From Myxococcota bacterium (GTDB taxonomy: Bacteria > Myxococcota_A > UBA9160 > SMWR01): a stretch of DNA of 64,000 bases. This document shows positions 25,969-35,481 of the stretch, piece by piece. Made by a program: the position numbers and the translations under genes. The notes beneath the pieces were generated by a model. It was not told the DNA's origin, ran no database searches, and was given only the letters and a program-made list of their open reading frames with translations. How positions within the stretch are numbered: the first letter of the stretch is position 1; each line of letters opens with the position of its first letter. Location of the stretch: the NCBI GenBank assembly GCA_022447545.1, contig JAKVBI010000003.1:1-64000 (forward strand). The letters are read 5' to 3'.

Positions 25969-28527
25969 CTAGCGGGCGACGATCCCCCGAAAGCCTCCGG
26001 AAACCAGGGCAGAGACGTGTGCCAACGCGCGTGGTAAGCCCAGGCCACTGGGAGAGGCGAGATATCGAGCCTCCCAGACAGGATCGAATTTTTCCTTGTA
26101 ACGCCGCAGACCCTGAAAGTTGTAGAAGTGCTCTCCGTGTCGGAACAAGAGTGTCCCCACCCGGCTCCACGCGGGTGCCAGGCGATGGTCAGAAAGACCG
26201 GTGAGTGGCGCCATGCCAAGATTGAACTGCTCATAGCCCGCCTCTTTCGCCCAGAGCATCAACTCGACGAAGAGGTATTCCATCACTCCACTGGGCGAAT
26301 TTTCGGGTGAGAACCGCATGAGATCCGGTGACACTTCGCGCTTGTCCGCTCCCAGCCAGAGATTTGCGAAGGCGACGATCCGCCCATCGACTCGAACCAC
26401 TGCCACGGGCATGCGCTCCAGGTAACCGGGATCGAAGGCTCCGAGAGAGAATCGCTTCTCCCGCGTGTTCTTCCCCCCGAGCCAGGCCTCGGATACACGT
26501 GCCAGCTCATCCATGCTCGACGTCACATCCTGTTTGGGGATCACCTCCATACTGCAACCGTCTCGTTCGGCACGGCGACGTGTCTGACGCAAGCCTTTTC
26601 GGCTCGAGCCTTCCAGGTCGAAGCCGGACAGCATCACGCGACCTTCCTCACCGAGCTTATGGAGAGAAAGTCCGAGATCCAGATAAAGGGGCAACTCGCT
26701 GGGTCCCACTTCATAGAAGACCGGCCAACCACCTTGGCGATCGCTGAGTTCGCGAAGCTGCCATGCCAGTTCGCTCCGGACCTCCGGCGGGCCCATGGGA
26801 TCGCCCATGGAGACCCAACTGCGACCCGCCACGCCGTACATCAGCAGACCCTCGTCACCTTCAGAGAACAGGAAGGACTTGTCTCCGAGCAGGGCGAGAT
26901 GCGAAGAGGCGTGAGGAGATTTCTCGACGATACGCGCAGCTCGTTCCAGTTCCTCGATTCCCGCTGGACCGGGCGCAGCCCCCCCGGGTCGAGTCAGTCG
27001 CCATACCCCGTACCCCATGAAAACCACCAGAGCGACCAGAGCAGCGCGTTGGGCCGTAGCAAACTCGGCCGGGCTCCCCACTCGGGGCAGCAATCCCTGA
27101 GCCTCTGAGAGATTGCGATCGGCCCAGAACCCCAACCACATCACCCCGAGCAAAGCCATGGAGATCAAGACCAACCACTCGCGGGGAATCGACAAAGGTG
27201 CCCAGGATGCAGTTCGATAGAAGAAAGATCGACAGGGCAATAGAGACACGAACAGCGCCACGAGCCCCACGGTGAGCAGAACGTGAGATCCACGCAGCAA
27301 CACGGCCACGGACCCCAGCCCAAGCAAGCCGAGCACGAGCGCGTAGGTGACGTCGACCCGCTGCTGAATTCCCCTGGCCAGCAGAACGAGCCCAAGGCCA
27401 ACGACGATGCTCACCATGTGAGGGATGCCGACCCATGGCCCCTGAACCACCGAACCCAACAATCCGGCGTGGGACGGGGCCGTGGGAAAAGCTCCAGTGA
27501 TCACCAGCAACAATCCCATGACCAGGACACCCACCGCGAGCAACCGGGGAACGATCGCGGGTCCAACCTGGGAAGCCAGATCACGCAGGCGGATCAGCGA
27601 TTCACGTCTCTGGAGTGACTCGATGGCCGCAAGAAAAAAAATGGCCACGAAGACTGGCAGCAGGTAGTAGAGAATTCTCCAAGCCACCAGCGAGGCCAGG
27701 ACCTCGGCTGCGGGGAGGAAGGGGGCGAGCAACGCCACCGCAATGCCCTCGAACACACCGAGGCCAGCGGGAACAGTGGACAACAACCCCAGCAACTGAC
27801 AAGCCATGAAGATGGCAACGAAAGTGAGCAGATCGAGACCCGGTGCGCTGGGCAATAGGGTGAAGAGGACGCCGGCCGCCAGAAACCAGTCCATCGCTGC
27901 AACAACGAATGCAGCCGCCGTGTTCTGAAGCGACGGCGCGGTGAGCTCGAATCCGCGGATCGACATCAATCTTTCCCCGGACACGCGCCAGATCAGGTAG
28001 ATCGCCGCCGCGGCCAATAGCACCCCACCCAGAGGCCTCGTGGTCTCGATGGGGAGATGAAGGATGTCCGGGAGGGGGAGAGCAATGCCCGTCCACAAAG
28101 GCCCTCCCACCCCCAGAATTCCGACAAAGAACGTGAAGGACGTAAATCCAACCACCTGTGCAACGTCGGCGGGCGACAAGCCCCAGATCGAATACAAGCG
28201 GAATCGAATCGCACTGCTCCCCACCACAGTCAGACCCAGATCCATACTGAACACGTAGGCGATGAACGACGTGAGCATCGTCCGGGAATGGGGCAGGCGG
28301 CGGCCAGCATGCCGCAGCCCGAGCAGATCATTGAGCGTCAGAGTGGCGTAGGAAGCTGCGGTGAGGACCAAAGCGATCGCCAGGACCGAGGCGGGGATGG
28401 CCCGCAGCTTGTCGATGACAATCCCCAGAGTCTGATCGTGCAGCTGGTGGTCGAGCGCCACCAGAGCAATCGCAAACAGCACGAGACCCACCAGTGGGCG
28501 GACGATGCGGAGCAGAAAATCGCTCAT
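25969..28527 (-). CDS. mprF: Lysylphosphatidylglycerol flippase/synthase, MprF-like
   Basis: The 852-residue protein has the two-part MprF plan. About fourteen hydrophobic helices fill residues 1-535 (lipid flippase part). The cytosolic DUF2156 aminoacyl-transfer domain covers about 545-850, with YGVAGRSWVSMGDPMGPP, the basic RKGLRQTRRRAERDG, and EYLFVELMLWAKEAGYEQFNLGMAPL. MprF attaches lysine (or alanine) from aminoacyl-tRNA to phosphatidylglycerol and flips it, lowering surface negative charge and sensitivity to cationic peptides. The start at 28527 matches the family; upstream extension lies in the AsmA-like gene. It follows that gene by 58 bp on the same strand. Confidence 0.9.
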   Translation of the reverse strand: MSDFLLRIVRPLVGLVLFAIALVALDHQLHDQTLGIVIDKLRAIPASVLAIALVLTAASYATLTLNDLLGLRHAGRRLPHSRTMLTSFIAYVFSMDLGLTVVGSSAIRFRLYSIWGLSPADVAQVVGFTSFTFFVGILGVGGPLWTGIALPLPDILHLPIETTRPLGGVLLAAAAIYLIWRVSGERLMSIRGFELTAPSLQNTAAAFVVAAMDWFLAAGVLFTLLPSAPGLDLLTFVAIFMACQLLGLLSTVPAGLGVFEGIAVALLAPFLPAAEVLASLVAWRILYYLLPVFVAIFFLAAIESLQRRESLIRLRDLASQVGPAIVPRLLAVGVLVMGLLLVITGAFPTAPSHAGLLGSVVQGPWVGIPHMVSIVVGLGLVLLARGIQQRVDVTYALVLGLLGLGSVAVLLRGSHVLLTVGLVALFVSLLPCRSFFYRTASWAPLSIPREWLVLISMALLGVMWLGFWADRNLSEAQGLLPRVGSPAEFATAQRAALVALVVFMGYGVWRLTRPGGAAPGPAGIEELERAARIVEKSPHASSHLALLGDKSFLFSEGDEGLLMYGVAGRSWVSMGDPMGPPEVRSELAWQLRELSDRQGGWPVFYEVGPSELPLYLDLGLSLHKLGEEGRVMLSGFDLEGSSRKGLRQTRRRAERDGCSMEVIPKQDVTSSMDELARVSEAWLGGKNTREKRFSLGAFDPGYLERMPVAVVRVDGRIVAFANLWLGADKREVSPDLMRFSPENSPSGVMEYLFVELMLWAKEAGYEQFNLGMAPLTGLSDHRLAPAWSRVGTLLFRHGEHFYNFQGLRRYKEKFDPVWEARYLASPSGLGLPRALAHVSALVSGGFRGIVAR

Positions 28528-28585
28528 GAATCTTGAGGAACGGTACCGCAAAGAAGGGATTTCACGAGGTTCGTCGCCACGTCGC

Positions 28586-29437
28586 TCAGGGCTCGGCCGG
28601 TCTCCCCATCGCTTCCACGCGCTCGGCGAAGCTTTCAACCGCACCCACCACGTCGCCCGCGGCCCGTTCCACGCCGGACGCGAGTTCTCCCGTGTAGTGC
28701 ACCCCGCCCACGACATCGAGCACCGCACCGCCCAATTGGCTGGCTTGTGCCAGCATCTCCAGGCTCAAGTTCTTCGGCAGGCCACGCGTCTTCCGAGCTA
28801 CGGCCACGAGAATGGCCCGGGTCACGAGTGAGGTCGCTTGGCGGGTCGTTACATCGCCGCCGTGCTCAGACCCGATGTTGCGCAAAATGATTTCCGGAAT
28901 TCGAACCTCGAGGCGACCAAAATCCCTCATCCCAGCTGGAATCGAGTTCCCGATGGACTCCGAGAACATCTGTACGTGAGCCGTGATGTCCTCGATGCGA
29001 ACCTGATCAACTTTCGTGCGGGCGCCGGCCGATGGGGTCGGTTCGGAGGGCCCGAGGTTTTCGAGTATCACCCCGTAGTTGGCCCGACTGTGCACGGTCC
29101 TAAGCCATACCTTCAGCCCCAGAATCTCGATGGAGGGCAGAACCACAGGCCCCTCCAGAAGAGTCGCGAGGCGAAGCTCGATCCTCACTTCGGGTGACCG
29201 GAGAAAGTCTCCACCGCCAAAACCGGGCGGATTGGAAACGACCACGTCTCGAAACTTTGCGTGCTGACCCACCAGGGACACCGAAGCCCAGCCCACTGAG
29301 ACCGGCACACCCAGCACGTGAGACAACAGCGAACCGCCCAGGTAACCCGCCAATAGGCTGAAGCCAATCGCCAGTGTGACACCAACGACAAACAGCCAGG
29401 CCAGCAGCCGACGGCGACTCGAGGAGAATAAGCCCAT
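28586..29437 (-). CDS. AsmA-like inner-membrane-anchored protein
   Basis: The 283-residue protein has one N-terminal helix (about residues 10-35) followed by a periplasmic region with features of short AsmA/DUF748-type proteins: FRDVVVSNPPGFGGGDFL, and repeated beta-strand patterns such as VRIEDITAHVQMF. AsmA-like proteins are linked to phospholipid transport toward the outer membrane. Being just upstream of mprF fits a lipid role. The last 60 residues are helical and alanine-rich. The start could also be a GTG one codon earlier. Confidence 0.65.
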   Translation of the reverse strand: MGLFSSSRRRLLAWLFVVGVTLAIGFSLLAGYLGGSLLSHVLGVPVSVGWASVSLVGQHAKFRDVVVSNPPGFGGGDFLRSPEVRIELRLATLLEGPVVLPSIEILGLKVWLRTVHSRANYGVILENLGPSEPTPSAGARTKVDQVRIEDITAHVQMFSESIGNSIPAGMRDFGRLEVRIPEIILRNIGSEHGGDVTTRQATSLVTRAILVAVARKTRGLPKNLSLEMLAQASQLGGAVLDVVGGVHYTGELASGVERAAGDVVGAVESFAERVEAMGRPAEP

Positions 29438-29538
29438 CACTCAGGCATGGCCTCACCCTGGTGCGTAAGCAGCAGCGGACGATGGTTCAATCGAGCGCCT
29501 TCAGGACTCGCCTCGAGAAAATCACCCCGCGAAGCGGC

Positions 29539-29961
29539 TCAGTACCACGGATCGTACCAAGGCCCCCAGGCTCCCCAGTCCATTGCAGCGTCCTGGTTCA
29601 TCATCGCGGCCTGCTCCTGCTGATTCGCGATGCGTTGCTTGGTCGCGAGCAATTGGTAGCGCTGATAGGCTTTTTCCGTCCCTACGTAGACGCAGTTGCA
29701 GGCGAGATCGTCCGCGTAGACATAGTGAAGCGACCCTCCACGATTGGTGGGAGTCAGCTTTCGCTGTGGGAGGCTCTTCAGCAATTCGACACGTTTCGGA
29801 GTGTCCGCCATACGCATCTGAAAGCCAGCCGCCGCCATGAGCCGCTCCTTGTCCATGGCATTGCTCTTGGCAATGGACTTGCACGAAATAGGACCGCTGG
29901 TCAGAGCCAGCAACGCCACGAGGAGCCAACCGATTCGGCGTCCTTGTTGGTGCGATTGCAT
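29539..29961 (-). CDS. Conserved small lipoprotein of unknown function
   Basis: The 140-residue product has a basic start, a hydrophobic stretch (IGWLLVALLALTSG) and a probable lipidated Cys in PISC, a weak lipobox. The mature part contains MAAAGFQMRMADTP, YVYADDLACNCVYVGTE and a run of Gln/Ala-rich helix, then ends in MDWGAWGPWYDPWY. The Trp/Gly/Pro tail and CNCVYVG segment look like a small uncharacterised proteobacterial lipoprotein family. GGAGGATC precedes the ATG. No function can be given. Confidence 0.65.
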   Translation of the reverse strand: MQSHQQGRRIGWLLVALLALTSGPISCKSIAKSNAMDKERLMAAAGFQMRMADTPKRVELLKSLPQRKLTPTNRGGSLHYVYADDLACNCVYVGTEKAYQRYQLLATKQRIANQQEQAAMMNQDAAMDWGAWGPWYDPWY

Positions 29962-30082
29962 CGAAGATCCTCCAAAGGTTGAAGCAGTCCGCAGCGTACC
30001 CCTTCTGGGTCACCCCGCAATCTCGGCTCATGAACGCGGCATCGGTTCCGTTTAGGGGAACACACGGGACCTTCCGGCGAAT

Positions 30083-30577
30083 CTACTCGATCCCGTGATC
30101 CTCATCCTCGTCGATGGCGGGCGCGCAATGCCGATCCCGCTCGATGGAGCGCAAACAGGCGTTCCAGCGCAAGCTCGCTTCGGGCCGACCCGGCTCAATG
30201 CGAGATGCCTCTTCGAAGGCATCCATGGCGTGCCGAAACCAATCATAGGCGACCCGGCTCGAGTGGCGGCCGCGCTTCCCGATCAAGAAACGCGCCTGTC
30301 TCTCGCAGATCACACCTTCGAGATAACGCCGATCGAAATCCGATTTCACCAGAGCCAGTGCTTCCTGGGCACGCTCAACTCCGCCATGCCGCCCTTCTCC
30401 CAGCAAGTCCACTCGGGCCCAGAGCAACAACTCGATGGCGCGCGTGTTGTCGGGGTCCACCTCCAGGATGTCGGTGCAGATGCTCTCGGCCGTCTCAGCC
30501 TGCCCTCCCGAACGGCATCGTTCGGCAAGGGCGAGAGCCGTGGAGATCTGATCCGCACCCAGGGTCTTGATTTCCAT
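30083..30577 (-). CDS. Small TPR-like protein
   Basis: The 164-residue protein is helical and Arg/Glu-rich, with two or three degenerate tetratricopeptide units: STALALAERCRSGGQAETAE-SICTDILEVDPDNTRAIELL near residues 12-52, and DWFRHAMDAFEEASRIEPG near residues 111-129, followed by RPEASLRWNACLRS. Such proteins bind other proteins. GGAGG lies upstream of the ATG. It lies 40 bp upstream of the sdhB stop on the same strand, so it may be transcribed with the sdhCAB operon. No partner can be named. Confidence 0.7.
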   Translation of the reverse strand: MEIKTLGADQISTALALAERCRSGGQAETAESICTDILEVDPDNTRAIELLLWARVDLLGEGRHGGVERAQEALALVKSDFDRRYLEGVICERQARFLIGKRGRHSSRVAYDWFRHAMDAFEEASRIEPGRPEASLRWNACLRSIERDRHCAPAIDEDEDHGIE

Positions 30578-30616
30578 CGGTGCCTCCGATTGGCAGGTGG
30601 CGGCCCACAGCCCCGC

Positions 30617-31393
30617 CTACTGGGATTCCATCTTGCCCCGCGGGTTGATGGGTTCACGGAGGGCCGCCCTCAAATAGTCCCGGTTCATGCGGCCAATAAA
30701 CTTGATGCTGATCTCCTTGGGACAGGCCGCCTCACACTCTGCATAGTTGCGGCAACTCCCGAAGCCCTCCTCCTCCATCTGCTCGACCATTGCGGTCACG
30801 CGTGCGTAGCGCTCGGGCTGTCCCTGGGGAAGGAGGGCCAGATGAGACACTTTGGCCGACGTGTAGAGCATGGCCGCCCCATTGGGGCAAGCTGCAACAC
30901 AGGCACCGCAACCAATGCAGCAGGCTGCATCCAAGGCCTCCTCAGCCACTTCGGGTTCGATGGGGATCGAGTTGGGCTCGGGCTTCGGGCCCGAGTGAAC
31001 CGTCACATACCCCCCGGCCTGCATGACCCGATCGAACGCAGACCGATCGACCACCAAATCGCGCAACACCGGAAAGGCACTCGAGCGCCACGGTTCGATG
31101 GTGATCTCCTCGCCGTCGCTGAAGTGTCGCATGTACAACTGGCACGTCGTCGTTCCCGGTATCGGTCCATGAGGCTGGCCGTTGATCACCAGCGAGCACA
31201 TCCCACAAATACCTTCGCGACAGTCCGAGTCGAAAGCTACGGGCTCCTGACCCGATTCAGTCAATTCCTCGTTCAGTGTGTCGAGCATCTCCAAAAAGGA
31301 GACCGTAGGCTCCACATCCCGCACCTCGTAATGCGAAAACGCTCCGCCGCTTCCGGTTCCTTCCTGTCGCCAGATCTTCAGGACGAAATTCAT
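30617..31393 (-). CDS. sdhB: Succinate dehydrogenase/fumarate reductase iron-sulfur subunit
   Basis: The 258-residue subunit passes electrons from the flavoprotein to the membrane quinone site. The N-terminal [2Fe-2S] ferredoxin domain shows [11 protein letters not shown] and the later C of TTTC. The C-terminal domain has the two further cluster motifs [14 protein letters not shown] and [15 protein letters not shown]. Its ATG overlaps the stop of sdhA (ATGA). The sequence is of the type paired with five-helix, di-heme SdhC. Confidence 0.94.
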   Translation of the reverse strand: MNFVLKIWRQEGTGSGGAFSHYEVRDVEPTVSFLEMLDTLNEELTESGQEPVAFDSDCREGICGMCSLVINGQPHGPIPGTTTCQLYMRHFSDGEEITIEPWRSSAFPVLRDLVVDRSAFDRVMQAGGYVTVHSGPKPEPNSIPIEPEVAEEALDAACCIGCGACVAACPNGAAMLYTSAKVSHLALLPQGQPERYARVTAMVEQMEEEGFGSCRNYAECEAACPKEISIKFIGRMNRDYLRAALREPINPRGKMESQ

Positions 31394-33306
31394 GTCTTGT
31401 AGTTCCGTTGCGCCAGAGGAAGTGCCTCGAAGGTGAGTGCCTCCCGGTGCAGCTTCGGATCGTGATCCATTCCCCGATGCTCCCAGACAGAGACGTGGGA
31501 GAAATCGCGATCGTTTCGCAAGGTCTCTCCCTCTGACGTCTGGTGTTCCTCGCGGAAATGACATCCACACGACTCGTCTCGCACAAGGGCATCTCGACAC
31601 ATCAATTCCGCAAACTCCAGAAAATCAGCAAGACGTCCGGCATGCTCCAAGCTCTGATTGAGAGTTTCTCCCGAGCCCACGATACGAAGCTCGTTCCAAA
31701 AACGCTCCCGCAATTTCGGGATCTCGTCCAGGGCACGACTCAGGCCGTCGGCGTTGCGGGCAATCCCGCAGTCCTGCCACATCAACCGACCGAGCTCCCG
31801 ATGCAAGGATTCCACAGTTTGCGTGCCCTGAATGGACAACAATCGCTCTGTCCGATCACGCACCTCGGTTTCGGAATCGGAAAAGGCTGCGTGGTCGGTG
31901 GTCACGTCACCGGACGGATGACGGCTCAAATAGTCGCCGATGGTCAGTGGCACGATGAAGTAGCCGTCCGCCAGACATTGCATCATCGAACTGGCGCCCA
32001 GGCGGTTGGCGCCATGATCCGAGAAGTTGGCCTCACCAATCGCAAACAGACCGGGCACCGTGGTCATCAGGTCATAGTCGACCCACAGCCCACCCATGGT
32101 GTAGTGGGGCGCGGGGTAGATCCGCATGGGAGCATTCCAAGGGCTCTCCCCGGTGATCCGCTCGTACATTTCGAACAGGTTCTCGTAGCGCGCACCGATG
32201 GCATCATGGCCGTACTCGGAAATGGCGTCGCGAAAGTCCAGATATACACCCAGACCGGAACTTCCCACGCCCAGCCCCTGGTCACAAACCTCCTTGGCAT
32301 TTCGCGATGCAACGTCGCGTGGCACGAGGTTGCCAAAACGCGGGTAGCGCTCCTCGAGATAGTAGTAGCGATCGCTTTCGGGAATCTCGTCGACGGATCG
32401 AGACTCCGACGCCTGGCGCGGCACCCAGATCCTGCCATCGTTGCGAAGAGACTCGCTCATCAGCGTCAACTTCGACTGGTGTTCACCCGCCACAGGAATG
32501 CAGGTGGGATGGATCTGGTTGAAGCAGGGGTTCGCAAAGCCCGCACCGCGTTTGTGAGCGCGCCAGGTCGCAGTGACATTGCATCCCTTGGCGTTGGTCG
32601 AGAGATAGTAGACATTCGAATACCCCCCGGTCGCCAACACCACAGCATCTGCCGCATGAGAGCTGAGTTTTCCTGTCAGAAGATCTCGAACCACGATTCC
32701 GCGCGCGCGTCCATCGATCACCACGACATCGAGCATCTCACTGCGCGTGTGCATCGTGACCGAACCCGCGTGGATCTGCTCGGCCAGTGCCGAACAGGCC
32801 CCCAGCAGCAACTGCTGACCGGTCTCACCACGACAGTAGAATGTGCGTTCGACCAACACGCCGCCAAAAGAACGATTCGCTAGGAGACCACCATATTCCC
32901 TCGCGAATGGCACTCCCTGGGCGACCGCTTGATCGATGATGGCGGTGCTCAGTTCGGCAAGACGCCAAACGTTGGCCTCACGAGATCGATAATCGCCACC
33001 CTTTTGCGTGTCATAGAAGAGGCGATAGATCGAATCACCATCGTTGCGGTAGTCCTTCGCAGCATTGATTCCCCCCTGGGCCGCAATGCTGTGGGCACGG
33101 CGCGGACTGTCCTGAAAGCAGAAGCAATCGACGCGATAGCCCATGGCCGCCATGGAGGCTGCTGCCGAGGCACCCGCCAGCCCCGAACCCACCACCAGGA
33201 TCCGATACTTGGGGCGGTTGCGAGGCCCCACCAGACGCAGATGCTCCTTGTGGGTGTCCCACATGAACTCGATGGGTGCACTGGGAATCCGCGCATCCAA
33301 ATCCAT
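31390..33306 (-). CDS. sdhA: Succinate dehydrogenase/fumarate reductase flavoprotein subunit
   Basis: The 638-residue subunit oxidises succinate or reduces fumarate. The FAD-binding motif [20 protein letters not shown] begins near residue 36, the covalent-FAD histidine lies in [14 protein letters not shown], and the active-site region contains HPTCIP and the Arg of [12 protein letters not shown]. Length and sequence match the Bacteroidetes/Deltaproteobacteria-type enzyme that works with menaquinone. It sits 3 bp after sdhC and overlaps sdhB. Confidence 0.95.
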   Translation of the reverse strand: MDLDARIPSAPIEFMWDTHKEHLRLVGPRNRPKYRILVVGSGLAGASAAASMAAMGYRVDCFCFQDSPRRAHSIAAQGGINAAKDYRNDGDSIYRLFYDTQKGGDYRSREANVWRLAELSTAIIDQAVAQGVPFAREYGGLLANRSFGGVLVERTFYCRGETGQQLLLGACSALAEQIHAGSVTMHTRSEMLDVVVIDGRARGIVVRDLLTGKLSSHAADAVVLATGGYSNVYYLSTNAKGCNVTATWRAHKRGAGFANPCFNQIHPTCIPVAGEHQSKLTLMSESLRNDGRIWVPRQASESRSVDEIPESDRYYYLEERYPRFGNLVPRDVASRNAKEVCDQGLGVGSSGLGVYLDFRDAISEYGHDAIGARYENLFEMYERITGESPWNAPMRIYPAPHYTMGGLWVDYDLMTTVPGLFAIGEANFSDHGANRLGASSMMQCLADGYFIVPLTIGDYLSRHPSGDVTTDHAAFSDSETEVRDRTERLLSIQGTQTVESLHRELGRLMWQDCGIARNADGLSRALDEIPKLRERFWNELRIVGSGETLNQSLEHAGRLADFLEFAELMCRDALVRDESCGCHFREEHQTSEGETLRNDRDFSHVSVWEHRGMDHDPKLHREALTFEALPLAQRNYKT

Positions 33307-33309
33307 AAT

Positions 33310-34053
33310 TCAGCCCCCTCCCTTCACCGCCGCCACCCGCTTGGAATCCGGAGGAACTGGCATCTTCCCCGAGAAGAAGGCGACTGGCACCGACGAGAAG
33401 GTCACGAACAAACCCAGGGCGAGCAGCAGCGCAAACGCGCGCAGCCCCGGGTTGCGATCGGGGCGGTCGTAACCCAGCGACTGAAAGAGGCTCCAGGCTC
33501 CGTGATAGACGTGGGTTGCCAGAATCCCCATGGCCAACACGTACCCAATCGCGAAAATGCTCACTTCGTGGAACGCACGGTAGAGGTTCGCGTATACGGC
33601 ACCCTCCACGAAGCGCTCCGAATCGATGGTTCCTGTCGTGAACTGGAGCAGATGGAAGCCGAGGAACGCGAGAAGGATGGCCCCCGTCACGAGCATGGAG
33701 CGGGCAGCCGTTGTGGCTTCCACGAAGCGCCTTCGGTGGTAGCGGATCGGGCGGGCCGCATGGTTGATTCGAGCCAGTTTCACCACACACACCACGTGCA
33801 GGGCGAGGGCAACCAGCATGACGATCCGAATGGCCCACAGCGCTGCACCATGGGGCAGCAACGGGGTCCCCATGCTGCGCAGATAACGGGAGTAGACGTC
33901 GATGTCCGGCACGCCCAATTGCGGATCGGGAAGAAAGGCCTTGAGATTGCCGATGACGTGCAAGACGAGGAACACGAGCATCGCAACACCCGTCACGGCA
34001 ACAATGGCCTTCTTCCCCAACGTGCTCCGATAGAGAGACAGCAAACGGCTCAT
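33310..34053 (-). CDS. sdhC: Succinate dehydrogenase cytochrome b558 subunit
   Basis: The 247-residue protein has five hydrophobic helices and the histidines expected for two b hemes (LHVIGNLKAF, ALHVVCVVKL, LGFHLLQF, FHEVSIFAIG, THVYHGAWS). This is the single-subunit di-heme anchor typical of menaquinone-linked SdhCAB/FrdCAB complexes, not the SdhC/SdhD pair. It is the first gene of the operon; its promoter must lie in the 196-bp gap shared with pqiA. Confidence 0.9.
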   Translation of the reverse strand: MSRLLSLYRSTLGKKAIVAVTGVAMLVFLVLHVIGNLKAFLPDPQLGVPDIDVYSRYLRSMGTPLLPHGAALWAIRIVMLVALALHVVCVVKLARINHAARPIRYHRRRFVEATTAARSMLVTGAILLAFLGFHLLQFTTGTIDSERFVEGAVYANLYRAFHEVSIFAIGYVLAMGILATHVYHGAWSLFQSLGYDRPDRNPGLRAFALLLALGLFVTFSSVPVAFFSGKMPVPPDSKRVAAVKGGG

Positions 34054-34249
34054 GACACTCTTTCCGTCGAGGTCGCTTCCAGACTTCCGGGTGGCCCCAG
34101 GTGACCCCCGCGAATGCTAAACAGTGCAGGGAGGAGAGGCCAGTCAAATCGACGCTCTTCCACCGGAATGCGGAAAGACCAGAATCATCCAGAGCCGCTT
34201 TGGCGTATTCTGGCGCTGGGCGGGGTGCTGATAGAGGAGAACTGGCCGG

Positions 34250-34876
34250 GTGGTGAAAATTGACCACAGCGTCGTTCGTTGCACCTCATGTGATGGGTGG
34301 CAACAACTGCCGCCTGTCCCACCGTCGCACCGCGCCCGTTGCTACCGATGCCGCGCCCTGCTTCAGCGAAGCAAACACCCGTCACTCGACGTACCTCTGG
34401 CCCTTTCTCTGGCAGCACTCATCGCCCTAGCCATCGCAAACGGAACACCGTTTCTATCCCTCGAATACGCGGGCATCCGCCAATCGAACTTCCTGGTGAC
34501 CGGCGCCATGGCACTGTGGCAGGACGACCACTTCTTCCTGAGCCTGCTGGTCGCCTTTACCGGGATCCTCGCTCCCGCGACACAGATTTCTCTGGTCTGT
34601 TACCTGCTGCTCTCGATACGACGGGGCCGATTGCCCTGGAAGTTCGGCCGCACGCTGAGGCTCGTCACGGCCCTAGGCCCCTGGTCCATGGCGGGCGTCT
34701 ACCTGATCGGTGTCTTCGTGGCCTCGGCCAAGCTCGGCCAGTTCGCCGCGCTGGTGGAGGGGACCGGTTTCTACGCCTTCGTTGCCATGGTGTTACTTTG
34801 GACGGCATCCAGCGCCACTCTGGACCCCAGGGCCCTGGGCCGTCGTCCGGAATTGAACGCCGGCGGTGCTCCATGA
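34250..34876 (+). CDS. pqiA: PqiA-like membrane protein, first half
   Basis: The 208-residue protein matches one half of E. coli PqiA: an N-terminal zinc-ribbon-like CTSCDGW...CYRCRA, then four helices with the motif LIALAIANGTPFLSLEYAG and GPWSMAGVYLIGVFVASAKLG. PqiA is the inner-membrane part of a lipid-transport pathway to the outer membrane. In E. coli both halves are fused; here they are two genes joined by an ATGA overlap. The start is GTG, with a second GTG directly after it. Confidence 0.85.
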   Translation: MVKIDHSVVRCTSCDGWQQLPPVPPSHRARCYRCRALLQRSKHPSLDVPLALSLAALIALAIANGTPFLSLEYAGIRQSNFLVTGAMALWQDDHFFLSLLVAFTGILAPATQISLVCYLLLSIRRGRLPWKFGRTLRLVTALGPWSMAGVYLIGVFVASAKLGQFAALVEGTGFYAFVAMVLLWTASSATLDPRALGRRPELNAGGAP

Positions 34877-35481
34877 ACACGACACCTTTCACGTGCGACG
34901 AGTGCGGCCTCCAATGCCGAACCCACGAAGCGACCGGGGGCACCCAACGCTGCCCCCACTGTCACGCGCGTATCGAACGGCGCAAACCGGGTAGCGCCCA
35001 GCGAACAGCAGCACTCCTGATCGCTGCGGGAATTCTCTACATCCCCGCAAACCTCCTTCCGATCTTCGAAGTGCAATTACTCGGCCGGACCAGCAACGAC
35101 ACGATTCTCGAGGGAGTCGCACAACTCATCGCCTCAGGCATGTGGATGATTGGAGCGGTGGTCTTCATCGCGAGTATCGCGGTTCCACTGCTCAAGATCC
35201 TGGGAATCGGAACCCTGCTGCTAGCGTCGAGATTCAAACCCGACAGTACCCGTCTGGGACGCGCCCGCCTGTTTCGGGTGGTCGAAGCGATTGGCCCGTG
35301 GTCGATGATCGACATCTTCGTCGTCTCGTTGATGGTCTCACTCGTTCGGTTCGGAACACTGGCAACTTTCGCGCCGGGGCCAGGAGCCGTTTGCTTCGCG
35401 TGCGTGGTCATTCTCACCATGCTCGCAGTCCGGGGTTTCGACCCGAGAACGATCTGGGACCCAGTCGAGGAGAAAGTATGA
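34873..35481 (+). CDS. pqiA: PqiA-like membrane protein, second half
   Basis: The 202-residue protein is the other half of a split PqiA. It has a zinc-ribbon CDECGLQC...CPHCHARIE, then four helices with ILYIPANLLPIFEV, and IGPWSMIDIFVVSLMVSLVRFG. The WSMIDIFxV signature is conserved in the family. It overlaps the first pqiA gene and pqiB by 4 bases each, so the three subunits are probably made in fixed ratio. Confidence 0.87.
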   Translation: MNTTPFTCDECGLQCRTHEATGGTQRCPHCHARIERRKPGSAQRTAALLIAAGILYIPANLLPIFEVQLLGRTSNDTILEGVAQLIASGMWMIGAVVFIASIAVPLLKILGIGTLLLASRFKPDSTRLGRARLFRVVEAIGPWSMIDIFVVSLMVSLVRFGTLATFAPGPGAVCFACVVILTMLAVRGFDPRTIWDPVEEKV

